This document shows positions 1-13,300 of a stretch of 64,000 nucleotides of DNA, piece by piece. Both the position numbers and the translations under genes were made by a program. The DNA lies in assembly GCA_947179485.1 (NCBI GenBank), contig OX359249.1:46637415-46701414 (forward strand), in the 5' to 3' direction. Each line of letters begins with the position of its first letter. Positions within the stretch are counted from its first letter, which is position 1. The notes below the pieces were generated by a model. That model had not been told where the DNA came from and searched no databases. It was given only the letters and a program-made list of their open reading frames with translations. Source of the DNA: Allacma fusca (taxonomy: Eukaryota; Arthropoda; Collembola; Symphypleona; Sminthuridae).

Positions 1-3000
1 TAACACGAACATGCACAGTACATATGTCGAGAAAACTCTTCTCGAATTCTATTCTAACTGGAATCTGCCGTGTACGTACGTAGATCTATGTACGTAGATC
101 ATCTTTGCAGTACTGACAAGTTTCTATACACCCACATCGACTACTTCTTTACTCAAAGGATTCTACTCACGTTTTCCAGAGATATTGCAAGGATGAGTCC
201 GAAAATAGAGCTATCATCCAGGATTCACACACATCCCTCTTGCTCAATCATACCGGGAGAGAGCAATTCAGGGACAGATTTAATGCTCGTGTACATACGA
301 GTATTTAGAATTTTCTGAAGTACTCTTCAGCTATAAATGTTTATAACTTACCAAGCATATGTATGTGACAATTCATGTGAATATACCAAGTGAGCCATAA
401 CTAACGCTGCTTGGGATTTATTTGCTTTGGAACTCTAAGTTGATCAGAATTTTCCGTACGCATAGTTATAAAATACGACATCATGCATACAAAAGCTATT
501 TCACAAGTTCAGGAGTAAGAAGTATGAAGGTGTGGTGGGCAAATTGGATCCAAGGTTCAGTGACTTAAAGTTTGGCTCATCGAAATCACTGTGTCAAGGA
601 TCACGGAAAGCTTAATGCTACTACCTCTTCTCGTAAGTCTGAGTGGAGACGCTGCCGTTTTACCTCTATTTGAAAATCCATCTTATACAGAAGATAGTGA
701 AGATTTTCCGACTAGTAAATCAGGGTACAAGGCTTGAGTCTAAACTCTTTACACAGAATGCAGCTTTGTGTAGGGGAGCATTCCTAAGTACAGTATTTTC
801 AGATTGACGTTCAGGAAAAACTAAAGAGAAAGTTGCGATTCTGACCGTGGCGAAAGTTCCTTTTAGGAAGTATGTTCATGTGGAAATATGGGAGACAGTG
901 CAGGAAGGAAATTGTTTCAGAATATGGACCTTGATACAGCTTGGAATTTCCAAATGCACATCCCTTACTCTATCTTCAAGCAAAATGTCTTCAGAGACGT
1001 AAAAATCGTTAAATAGTTCTCAGACTGTGGTGAGCCCAGCACTCACAACAAGTAAAAATGTATCTGTTGTTTACATATGTATGAAGCAGTGCTAAAACAA
1101 ATATAGTAATTTATATAGTAATGTAGCAACAAAATTGTTACAATTTTTCATACACTTCAAATGTATACCGATTAGTGAACTTCTGAATTTTTGTCTTGTC
1201 TTTGTGCTATTGATTAAAACCTGGGGCTATATTCAGATTTAGGACCAGCGTCATATTTAACGACTTTTACTATAGGGATTTCAATTGGCGGAGTCATCTT
1301 ATTTCAAGGTTTACCCTGAAAAATGCAATTGCAAATTTTATGCAATAAAAGTAACTTCGAAGTTTTATGACGAAATTCAGCGTAATTATGTACATGTAAG
1401 AGCTATAGGCTCACTCTCAAAAAAGTATAAGATTTTTCGAATTTGAGGATTTTGCGCAATTTGTGATTTTCAAAAGATTTTTATTGAAAGGGGAAATACT
1501 CAAAAAAGAACCACATTTTTTGCTGAATCGAAAAAGTAAAATCTGGGCTGTGAATGGAAATAAGAACCATATACAGTGCACTGAGCGCTGCCATTTCCCT
1601 ACCATCACACTGTTCACCTTAACGTTTATGTATATTGCCATGGTCTGGCTTTATGTTTGAAAGACTACGACTGTGAAAGGATGTCACTTTGTGTGTGCAT
1701 TCGCAAAGCTGGCTGTCTGCATAGGATTTTATATGTAGCCATTGCCTTGAATTGGTCAAAATACAAAAATGAAAAATATTTCCTCTTGCGACTACCACTA
1801 CTATACTGGGAATTTTCTACTTCACTGTTCAAATAATCAGTTATTCTGTATCATCGGTGATAAAAAAAACACCTTGGAGCTTCAGCCCTTTTCAACTGCA
1901 AACTACAAGACGAAAACATTTTAGAAATAAAGAATAAGAAAAGCTGTCACTGCCAAATCCAGAGGTATCCAGTGAAAACGTTTTATCTCTCTACTTCCCA
2001 ATCTTCCTTCTTGGCCACCACTTCCTTTTGAACACGGCCATCCAACAAAAATATCAAAGAGAGATTTTTTAGGATTAATTTCATATGTATATACGTCCCG
2101 TTGTGGCAATTTAATTCCTCATTGCTGTAAGGTAAGATACTGGGTTTACACTACTTAAATTGGAAAAATATTTTGACAAGGAAACAGCTGTCTTGGGGTA
2201 AATATTTCAATCTTCTTCAGTGCTTACAAAATTCTTGAGAAATCAATAGTGATGATGATGAATAGTATGATTATTACCTATCTTTAAAAACATATTTTTT
2301 TCTGCCCTGTTACAATGGGGCCTGTTTCTAAGGCTAACTTTTCCCCTTCAAATTATGTGAACGAGTAGGAGGAAACACGTTCGAGCAGATTGAAGCCCTG
2401 TTCTTGGTGCACAGACAGATTTCATGATAATTAATCGAACATGGCAATTATTTATTCGTCTTGGTTTAGGTGGTAAAACTTATCCATTAGCTTTTTGCAA
2501 ATGAGGCTAGTCAAGAACTGTGGGAGTTAGTTTTGGACTTGAAATCTTCCAGGTATTGGTGGTATCCGGATTTTACTAATTACTAGTTTTTAGGAACTCA
2601 ACTTCTAATATGCTGACATGTGTTCGTAATTGATGGCATAATTACTAGTTTACTAGCATATGCATTATGCACATGGAATGTAACATAAAGCTCGTTCCTA
2701 CAGTTTCTCAGTAAAAACAAACTAATGGCTCGGTGGACCAATGTAATCTAATGCTCTTAAATGAAGCTTTTCTCTCAAGATTTTTAACTCATTCTTTACT
2801 CTGTCAAGAATCTTGGATTTCATTCTTGATTTCCCTTTAAATTGAAAAGGGAACCAGGTTATATAACACCAGTTATTTTTTGGCTGAGGGGGGCAACTTG
2901 AACAGCTGAAATGATTGATGATTTAATTTGAAAGGTTTCAATTATGTGGGAGAACACTTATGAGTATGATAACATGCATGCTTCTCCAATACATTTAAAA

Positions 3001-6000
3001 TTCTTTTACTTTCAGAATGAACTTTCACTCCTTTTCAGCGTTTATACAAATAACGTGATGAAACTCCCAAAGGAAAAGAGGAACCTAGTACATGCAGGAT
3101 TCCCATTAAGCTCCTGTTATACCTAGCGTCCGACAATAGTCTTACATTTGTGCACACGCTGGCTTGCGTGTGACTCTTTCACGCATTATTGCCATCGAAT
3201 GTTTTTTTAACCACATTTAAATGTAAGAAATTTTATCCAACGGGAAGAATGTATAAAAGCCTATAATAAATATTCCTTCCAATGAGAATTCCCTAGTAAA
3301 ATAGATGTAATATTTTAGAGCTGGAATAAAAGGAACAGAGGAAAAGAAATTATGGAAGAATACAATTTATTTGTTTGCTCAAGCTTTCTCATCTGCCCCG
3401 CACCAACAAAACTTTGTATCTGAGAGGAAAAATACGCTTGAGAAAGTGATTATCGTTCCTCGTACGAAGTTACACATCTCTATTGATTTCTACAGGATTC
3501 CAAATTAGAATGTAAAGAGTAGGAAAGTTGGAATCAAGCCCCTTGGTCTTCACACTAGAAGGGCTTGAGATGAGACGCTATTTGTACAGAGGAATTTACC
3601 GGTTCATAAAGATTCCTTGTTAGTTTCCACGCTTGAACATCCCTTCCCTTCATTAACATGAATGATCCCCTATCGTCCAACTTGCTGTGAGCAGCTGCAA
3701 AAGAAATGAGTGCTAGTAAAATTAACAGTAACGAGAAAAGCAAGGGTAGGTATAATTCGAAGGATAAATTTATTCATGAACTTTACCCAGTGACATATTA
3801 TAATATTATTAAATGTAGGAAGAACCAGAGACGAAAGGTAAGTGTAATTTGGCAACATAATTTCCGCTCTCTTTTACCAAATTTATATTGAGAAACCTCA
3901 GGGAAATGTTAACAAGGTTTCAACACTTTCCCTACTTTCCTTACTACGTGCTATGGTCCTATCTACTTCTAAACATTATATCAGGTATGCATGCATACAA
4001 AAATGGAACTTGTAATATTGTTGTGGTACACGCAATGGATACTAAAAACATATGTAATTACATAAATATAATTTATAAATACGTGCATACAGTCACTCAT
4101 AAAAATAAGCTCCATGTTTATGCTTGATTGCATAGTTGACAGTCCCTAGGGAGGATAGGACTTGCCTGAGAAAGCGGTAACCTAAAGGGTAATGTCATGT
4201 TATCATACCAAGTGCAAAATTAAAAACACAAATAAACTAATAACCTCATCACCATGTTTTACTAAAGTGAAACCACCCATCGTATATGCAAGCAAAGTAC
4301 ATGCAAGATTTTAGTGGGCATAACACCCCACAAGTCATGTAATGGTACGAAACGAATATTTACTAAAAATATAAGGTCTCATACTCGTTGCAACACGCTT
4401 TGCTTCACCCTAGGAGAGGAAAACATGCTGGCATCAGCTCTAAATAAATTTTATATCCCTCATTGATATTTTTAGGGTGATTCTAAAGTAGTAATTATTT
4501 GTTAAAATGCTTCATTGAAAAATATTCCAAACCTATTCACCCAGGAACCCCTAGATGAAAACCTTTCTCCAAATCTGCACTGTCTAGTATCCAGCTGAAC
4601 CTTTTCCTCCAGCACTCCCATTCTTTATGCCACAATGCCGCACTTACCCTTACAGAAAGCATCCTTCTCAAAGTTTTTATTCAACTTCATTCATTCTTGC
4701 AAGGGAAGTCACTGACCCATAATCGAATTTTAAAGATTCCTCATTGTAAGTGCCGACAGCCGAGACTGCCTAAACTGGAGTAGGTACAGGAATTTCTTTA
4801 CAATTTAGGAAAATACTCCTTTCACCATTTTCACCTTTGTGGGAGAAGTTATTTTGCTCGTACCGTTCAAAGAAGATTCAACAGACAAGACTATGCATAT
4901 AGATACGAAAATATTCAAAAACTGACAGAAAAACCTACTTTTTATGACTTTCATGACAGTGTTAAATAGTCATAATGATTTATTCCATGTTGGTTATTGG
5001 ATCCTTCAAAAATACAGAACCAAAGAACCGAAAGGAATACATTTAAGTACTTCCTTGGGATGCTTATTAACCGTATGACAGGCATTGCTACTCTGCCATG
5101 TAGTGACGTCGAAAAATCCCGGGTAATTTGCTCTAGTTCCGAAAAACAGCTTCCTGTTTCGCGTATAGAATAAAATATATAGCCTTATAATTACTCTCGG
5201 GACTTACATGGTACAAAATAAAACCTTCATTAATAATATATTAGAAAACAAAGCATATATCACTGCTGCGCAGCCCTGTAATAAAGTATTATACAGATTA
5301 TAAATAACAGGAACATAATATTCTTTTTGTTGTAACCTCAATAATGTGCGCAATAGCAGATTGATTAAGAATTGCTGATATGCAGCATGAAAGGTAACGT
5401 CATACAATATGTCAATGTAACCCATTTTCCGCAGCTCGAAAATGCTTAAAGGCAACTAAAAGTAAACGTACCTACATTGAAGACATTTGAATGTCTACAT
5501 CGTTTGGAGGTCCAGATAAATAGAATAGTGTATCCATTTTTGATGACCATGTCCATGGTAGCGTTTATAAACGAAAGTCCCATGGGATCATGTCGAAAAT
5601 AACAAGTTACTCAAATAAAAATGTCCCCTGGTGATTTTCTGATGACCGAATGATTTTATGAAAACGACTGCCAAAAATGTCCAAAATGTGAGTATTTCCT
5701 TAGCAAGACATCCAATGGGGTCATCCTAACCCTGGTATTTTCTGGGCATTTTCAACGGGTAAGTTTTGGAAAAATAACTAGTCATGTTTATTTTTACAAC
5801 CCTATGCCAATTAAATATTTAGAAATATTTTGGAGCAGTTCTTGGACCGATTAACTTTTAGCGCAGAATATATTCCGGTAAAATTAGTAATGGCCCGATG
5901 GTTTGCTTCTCAGAGGAAAATACTACACACTGGCTCTTGCCACACAGTTTCAAATTATTTTTGCATATACGAAGCTACGGATAAATAGTGCAATGGTGAC

Positions 6001-9000
6001 TTTAAGATGGTCTGTTAGAAGCGATATCATCCCTTTCCAGGTTCTCCAAAGGTGCGCTTAAACACTGGAGTTAACTTTCTACTTCCGAAGTTACTCTTCG
6101 GTACATATACCTATCTATATACATATAATAACATAAAAGCACACATGCACAATTTAATGGTCATACACTGTGAATATACATATAGCTATGACAAGGTCTT
6201 TGTGGGAGATGCTAGTGAGGGAAGGATACTATCGTGACGAAATGATAAAGCAGCATGCGGGAGAGAGTCTTTTACAGGGAGTAATCTTTCAATCAGTCAG
6301 CACAGCGGTAGGAGTAGAAGAAGAAAGACAAGGCTTCTGCCCTGTCTTAAGTACATTAATTTAATTAAGTGACAGTAACTTTTACATTAGATTGTGTCCT
6401 CCCGTCCCAGTTTGACAATAAGGCTCACAAATTCCCAATCAGCTCATTCTTTCCCTAAACAATGTACTTACTTACATAAGCCGATACGTGGACCATTTCT
6501 TCCTTTCCAAGACTCAAGAGGTTGTTAAAATATGTATGTACGTAAACCCTGTCTGGAGTAGCCTACTAACAAATAATTACTCTAACTTTTCAAACGTCCG
6601 ACGAATAATAATAAGTGGGATCACTCTTTCAATGCTGAACTTGCTTTTAATTTTCAAAATCGCTTTAGTTACACTTCTCAATTGGTTTCATCCCCATTTT
6701 GGAAAGATGCCTTAGAAATTCTCTACACAAATTGTCATCCAGAGTGTTTTCCAAAAGTTCGTTCCGGTTAGACTTGATAGGGAATAAGCCGTTATGATTT
6801 GATGTAGACACTGTATTAAGTGCACCTCTAGTATGTAGGAACGAAGTACGTGATATTAATCTTTACTATAAATAAATATAATATGATCCCATTTCTAGAC
6901 GTTTTAATCATGCACGATTTGGAAGCTAGCGCTTAAACAAATGTTCACGGAATATACGGACAAATTGTAGATACTTAAACTTTCAATCCTCTCGTCGTAC
7001 ATCCCAAGCAAATTTTGTAGTAGATGCATAATAGCTCACCGGGCTTTTAAATCAAGCTAATCAGGAAGTAGAAATCTGATATATCCGAAGTGAACTTGTT
7101 CAAGATCAAATCTCCGGTTAAGCAACCCCCATCTATTATAAAAATTATTACAACACCACTGATAGTTAATAATCTGGTTTGTGTCCTTGGGACTTTGCTG
7201 ATTGATTTGACAAAAGAGCAATTTACTTCCTCAACGTCTCTTGGAAATAAATTACCAGGCTCCCCAAAGATTGTAATGAAGGCACATTATGAATACTTGG
7301 TTATATGATTACTACGAAGTTGTGTTGTCATGACATTACGTGACCACAACAACAAATTGACAAGCACCGGCTGAGATATACTTGGTAATCAGATCTAGCA
7401 ATTGAGACGAATGGAGATTTTTTGTCCCTGGAGGATGTGCTCATTATATTTGTGCAACGTTGTCATTCATTGTTGGGAAAACTATAATTTGTAAAATAAT
7501 GAGTTGGAATTGTACTGAATTAAATAGCATTTCAATTTCTCAAGGATTGGGCGGTTCACTTGGCATGAAATTCTTTGGCTCTTTCATGACGTCCTAACTA
7601 ACTTGGAAGATTGAAAAACTCGCAGAGGAAATATGTATCATGCATGTGATAACACTTGTGTGCACACATTATGTTCAATTTTCTTCTTCAACTAAGAATG
7701 TCTTCCTCGTACCGACAGAATCTTCCCAGAGTATAGAGTTGGGCTGGGCGGAAATCATCGGAAAAGTTGTAGTGTCTTGAAAGACAAGGGGAAGGGAAAG
7801 CCTTTCGGAAAGCAATCAAAACTGCCTTCGAAATGAGGGGAGCTGAAATCACTTTCAGACATGACGTGATTACTCCTTAACTGCCAACGCATCTAATGTA
7901 CAAGCGTCAATATATGTACTTGGAATGAATGCACTTTCGTGCAGTGAGTATGAATAGATCCCCATTCCACGGAAGATTTCAATCAAGATTAACAAATGAG
8001 CATCCTGATTGCATTCACCAAGCCTTACAAGTACAATCCTGATTGGGTTGTTCATATGCAAAAGGGAGTGACTGGGAGTATTAGGACGATGTAATGTGCC
8101 GTTTGAAAATGAACTCTCGTAGAATTCCTACACCCGGTTAGATTTCAATCAATAATCGATACATACCAATAGATAGATACCTATTTATATGTACATATGT
8201 AATTTCTCGTTAAGTCTGAAACTACAGCGGCCAATGTGTACAAAAAGGATATATTGAAAGGATAATTTTTCCCCAGTAGGGTTTATGGAATATTGGTCTC
8301 AATCAGGTAAAGGTTTCAGATTGAATGAATTCGACTGACGTTTTAAACCTCATAAAAATCTTCAGACAAAATCTGAGTATGAGAGGGAAACTTTCACCAT
8401 TCATAAATGTTGTCAAGTCGTCAACGAGATTTATCATTTCATTCAATGACTCGTGGAATCAGACATGAAAAATGCATGGAGTTGTAAAATGCAACGATCT
8501 GAGAAGATTCTAACCATGTCTTTTCTAAGCATTTCCAAAAAGAGTGTTAGACACTTTCTTTGCTGTCGAAATCATCAGGGTTTACAAAGCCCCACAAATG
8601 AATTCAGGGTGATCTGTGACCTTTGATTTTTGAGAAACAATTTTCGTTTAATTAAATGAAATTTTTTACGGATCAAATAATAGAGTTTTTTTTAGTAATT
8701 AATAATTTGCTTCGTTGATTAAAAATTCTCACTTTTTATCTCTTGCTAATTGTAAGTATTAAATTTGAATTGACAGTAATTATTCTTACCGTATTGAGTG
8801 AACTTTTTATTGCCTTTCGGATAATTACTTCTCCGGTGTTTTTAACAATATTGCTCTAAATTCTCACTCAACCTGAGCTAGACTGAGTTGATAATGAATA
8901 CAATTTCTAACTCATAGCAAATTTCTTTTGTGCAATTTTTATTAGTCATCACTCATCACGCCTGCAAGAATATCTAATTAGAATTCAAGGTAGCAGAAAT

Positions 9001-9964
9001 TTCCGATGAAGCTGTTTCAATATAAGCAAATGAGAAACGAAAAACGAGCTTTTATTATAGAATAATTATAACGTTTTAAATTTCAACTTCCCTTTGTTGA
9101 AAAGGATAACAACGGCACGTGCGCATTCATGAATTTTCTAAAGATGTAATTTCGGTCACGTCGTAAAAGAAGCCACACTTTTGACTATCAAAAACGTAGC
9201 TATTAGAGTTCATAGAAATTCGATTGGTTCACTCGCATCATCCACTGCGGTAAACTTATTCGAGAATACAAACACCATTTTCAAGATGAGGCGAAAGCAA
9301 TCATAGAAAAACGTGACGGTAAAAGCAGCAGTTACACAAAACGTACGGTTTGTGCAAAAGGGCTTGCACCTTGCTCGAAGATAATTTCCATTTTCCAACA
9401 TTGACTGAACACGAATACTGAAGAGCCGCCATCACAGGCTCAACAACAGGAATCTAAATTGCCGTCATATTGGAAGAGTTAAAATTCTGAAATGTAATGA
9501 GAAAACTTACGCTGTGTAGGGAATGTGTCAAGCAAGCATGCAATCATCCCAGATGGCCTTCCTTCTACCTGTGTAATCACCTATACACTATGATTTTGAG
9601 AACCTTACAGATAATCTCATTTCTTATTCATGAAGAAGCTTCCAAATGTAGTGTTTATTGTCATTTAAACCAGTATTCCCATGCAATTTCCAGTACAATT
9701 CATTTTTATGAACACCGTATTTAACACCCATAATGACTTGCAGTTTGCAGTTGAGAAGAAGAGCAAGAAGATAAAGAGTTAATTTGCTTAGATGGATTTC
9801 AGCTGTACCGTCACCAATCGGGATACTAAAAGCTACATTCTTGATCAAGCTAATTTCCACGCATCCAACTTTTGAACGTTGCTCTGGTAAATAGCCAATG
9901 TAGCTTGGTGCAGAGTTCATGTAAAGATGATGTGAATAGATCATCTGATAACTACTATACAGTC
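1..9964. other. Non-coding flank, no supported gene
   Basis: No recognisable coding exon, RNA gene or complete transposon was seen on either strand. Open frames here are short (mostly under 85 codons), begin at arbitrary points and resemble no family I know. The sequence is AT-rich with scattered ACATATGTA words (for example 1073-1081, 4048-4056, 8193-8201) and a small direct duplication of TACGTAGATC near 80-103. One minus-strand exon-like stretch at 3600-3694 is discussed as a finding but is too weak to annotate as a gene. Confidence 0.6.
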
Positions 9965-10310
9965 AATTGTATGCACATCTTGAATAAAATCCTGAGAATC
10001 TCCTGAACCTGAGTTTAATCTTTAAAAACAGGACTTTGTGCATAGTTCGCATGTCGATAAATGTTAATAGATCTTCAGACACCGAGTATTAAGTATTGTA
10101 CATGCATACATCTTCATTGAGAAGTTGAGAATGACCGGAGCCTGTTTAATCTTTAAAAATAGTGCTGTGTGCATAGTTCACATGTAGTTAAATGTAAATA
10201 GATCTTCAGACAATGAGTAACAAGTATCTGTATTGTATGTACATCTTTAATGAGAACTTGTCCGGAGACTGAGTTGATCCTTTAAAAATACTGTGTCCTT
10301 GTACATTTAC
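9965..10310. repeat. Imperfect ~130-bp tandem repeat, about 2.6 copies
   Basis: Three successive blocks share the same order of words. Each has a TATTGTA..ACATCTT start, then a GGAG/GAG..TTTAATCTTTAAAAA segment, then (in the first two) GTGCATAGTTC.CATGT and AATAGATCTTCAGACA. The TTTAAAAA anchors lie near 10020, 10151 and 10280, giving a period of about 130 bp. Copies run roughly 9965-10093, 10094-10230 and a truncated 10231-10310. Divergence between copies suggests an old duplication. No open frame is conserved across copies, so it is probably non-coding. Confidence 0.75.
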
Positions 10311-13300
10311 CATAAGCACTATGAAGGAGGAAGAGAAAGTTAAATCTTCGTGAAAGGAGAAAGCACTCACAGTTACCTTATCGTATAAGAACTTTCCAAA
10401 TGCCTCACAGGAAGTTTGGAGAGGCTTTGAAGGATCGAGTGGAAGGAGCAGTCACTTCGTAGTTACGTGTTCCCATATAAAACAGGGTAGTGCATCCCTG
10501 CACTTTAAACCTTCTGACTGTATTCAGACTTGAGTGCTTCAGTGATGCAATAATTATTATACATGTACTTGATATGCTACATTTTCTATGTAGTATGTAT
10601 CTAGTTTTCAGCATGGATTTTTAGTATCGGGCATCACCATCTGGTTTATGTGGAATAAAACTGACCTTCCTTTTGGCAAATACGTTCTTAAAAATCATTT
10701 TACGTACTAGTTTCAACTTTGGGAGAAACTGGGGAAAAAAAAATCTAGTGAAAGCTGTTGAAGGAGAACAAGACAAATCTCCACCGAAGTCTCCGGCATG
10801 TTCACCATTTTGGTAATGGTCCTCCAAAATTTACATAATAGTAGAGGCCTGATTCTATACCTACACCAAAATGGTTTTGATTAAAATCAAAATTACTTTC
10901 GATTATTGCGCATTAAAAACTACGAAAGTGTTATTAAAATCAAATAAACACCATTTGCAATACGAAAGTGATAAAGTGTTTTTACAAAGAAAACTCATGA
11001 GGCACAAAACGTACGATTAAGAATTAGCTAGTTAGCTCTTTAGTTATTGTGATGTCTATTTCTGAAAATAAAGTCGTTAGACTTTGTCAAGCTACTTTGG
11101 TTTACAAGAATAAAATATTTCCTCCTCAAGGTTATCCTTCCCCGAAATAGATGGTTTGAGCACGAGATAGTAAATGTCTGTGTATGCATAAGTTATAAGG
11201 TAGGGATTTATAAACGTGATGAGACGGGATCAAGGAGGATCATATTGAATAATAAACAACGATTAACCATGGGGAATCGGAGGCTAATTTAAGTAGGCAC
11301 GTGGCATCTCCTCCACTGGCAACGACAGGAATGTTGAAGGAAGATAAGTTCTATTCCATGTAAAAATATAAAATAAATGCCAACGTTTTATCTGCCAAAT
11401 CTCATAAGAAGTTTTGAAATTAACTTGTACAAAAAAAATTATTAGATAGTAAGCTGTAAGTTGAATGCAAAGTGTGTCTGCTACTTGCAGTAATAATAGC
11501 TATATTGTTAGGATTAATTAGTAGTTGTAACGTTGCGCAGGGATTTTTATCTTTAAATTTTCGAGAATTATTTTCATTCACGCGTCACATTTTAAAAGTT
11601 AGATTTTCGTGGACTGTGTTCCTGCTGACTATTTTGATGGCAATGGGGTCATACTTTTAAATAAATACTCAGAAATAAATACGAATCCGGAACCAACAAT
11701 GATATCAAATTCTTGACTGTTTAAACTTTATCACAAAAAATTAGCACATACAGTTGTAGTTACATCTATAGTTACTACATGTGTCAAAATTGCAAAAGTA
11801 ACTCAACTACCGCAAAAGACACTCCTTGAGACCCTCAATGAGAAGACGTTCGGTACGATACTTATTGATTTCAAGTACTGTAGTTAAAATCAAGCCCCGT
11901 AAACTGATGGAGGTCATTTTGTATAAAACATCCCTGCATCCTGGCGACAGAATATGGTGTGGAAAACTTTCACATAAATAGTAATGGGCGTGGGGAGCGA
12001 TTTCATTTTTATTGCTTGTTGAGCACAGGCTCTACAAGGAGAATATGCAGTCCCGCAGAATTTCCATCCCATGTCAATTTGTGGAATTATTATTGTTGAA
12101 AGCGACAATATTTTCTGTAAATAAAGATTTCTTTAAAGGAAAAGTCCGATCTTTGTTTTTAATGCAAGAACAGTTGTACAGTATTCCAAGGCTTTGCATA
12201 AATCCTTTGGTTGACGAAGGGAAACATTTGATAAAAGTTCCTTCTTGAATCTCTATAGTATGAGTTTAACTCTCACATTTCCTCTGGTTTATGCATATTA
12301 GTTGTGAGTAGTAGGCCGTATCTACAGCGCAGAGTTTTGAGAACTGACTTTCCTGACATTTTGCCTTTTCCAAACTTCCTTTGATTTTAGGTTGTGGCTA
12401 CTGGAATCTGCCAGGGAAATAAGCTATGATAACAAGGTCTCAACTTAATATGGTGAAAAATATTTGTCTCTCTAAAATTTGGAGCAAAATACCTTAGAAA
12501 GAAAATACAATCAAGCTTTTTTAAATTAATTTGACAATTTTTTTCGGAATGAGTTCTATACAAAAAATTACGGAAATGGATCAGATATTATTTACTCAAA
12601 TTAATTGAACATAGATTCGAAACTTATTCTTTTGTAACTTAATAAACTCAAGGTTCCTGGGGAGAGCATTTCCTAAATAACTATTGATGTCTGATTTGTA
12701 ATGAATTTCCTCAAACATAAGAACCAATCATTCATTTGTACTAAGTAAATTCTTGATGTCTTTCTGCTCGTTTTTTACCTGAAGGAATTTAATACATGCA
12801 AATTGTACAGACTCAATAATGATTACAACGTGAGAAATCCAGATGTGTGCTAAAGAATAATCATAAATGAGCCGGAAAGTAGGCACATATGTATGTAATG
12901 TCATTTTTACTATCATTACTCAAATGATTGGAAAGAGCTCCACTCAAGAGAGCCAATAACCACATAAATTAGCATGGGTAATTTTATGAACTACGAGTTC
13001 ACTAACAAACAAGGCTAGGGATAATAATCTCACAATCGTAAGTGTAACTATTCTGAGATGAATAGTAGGAGCCTGATTCGTTCCAGGGCAGCTGATAGGA
13101 ATGGCTTTGGTAGGTCCGGATCCCATTAAAGAATGTACTGAATTCAACATGCAGGCACTGTGATCAATTCAAAGGGACCAGACTGGGATCACACACTTGG
13201 GAGACCATGAAGATGTTTAGGTGCATTCGAGACAAAATAAATGAAAGCAAGCAGGACAAAAGGGTTCATATTTTTTTAGTTGAATAGTCTCCGAAGATAG

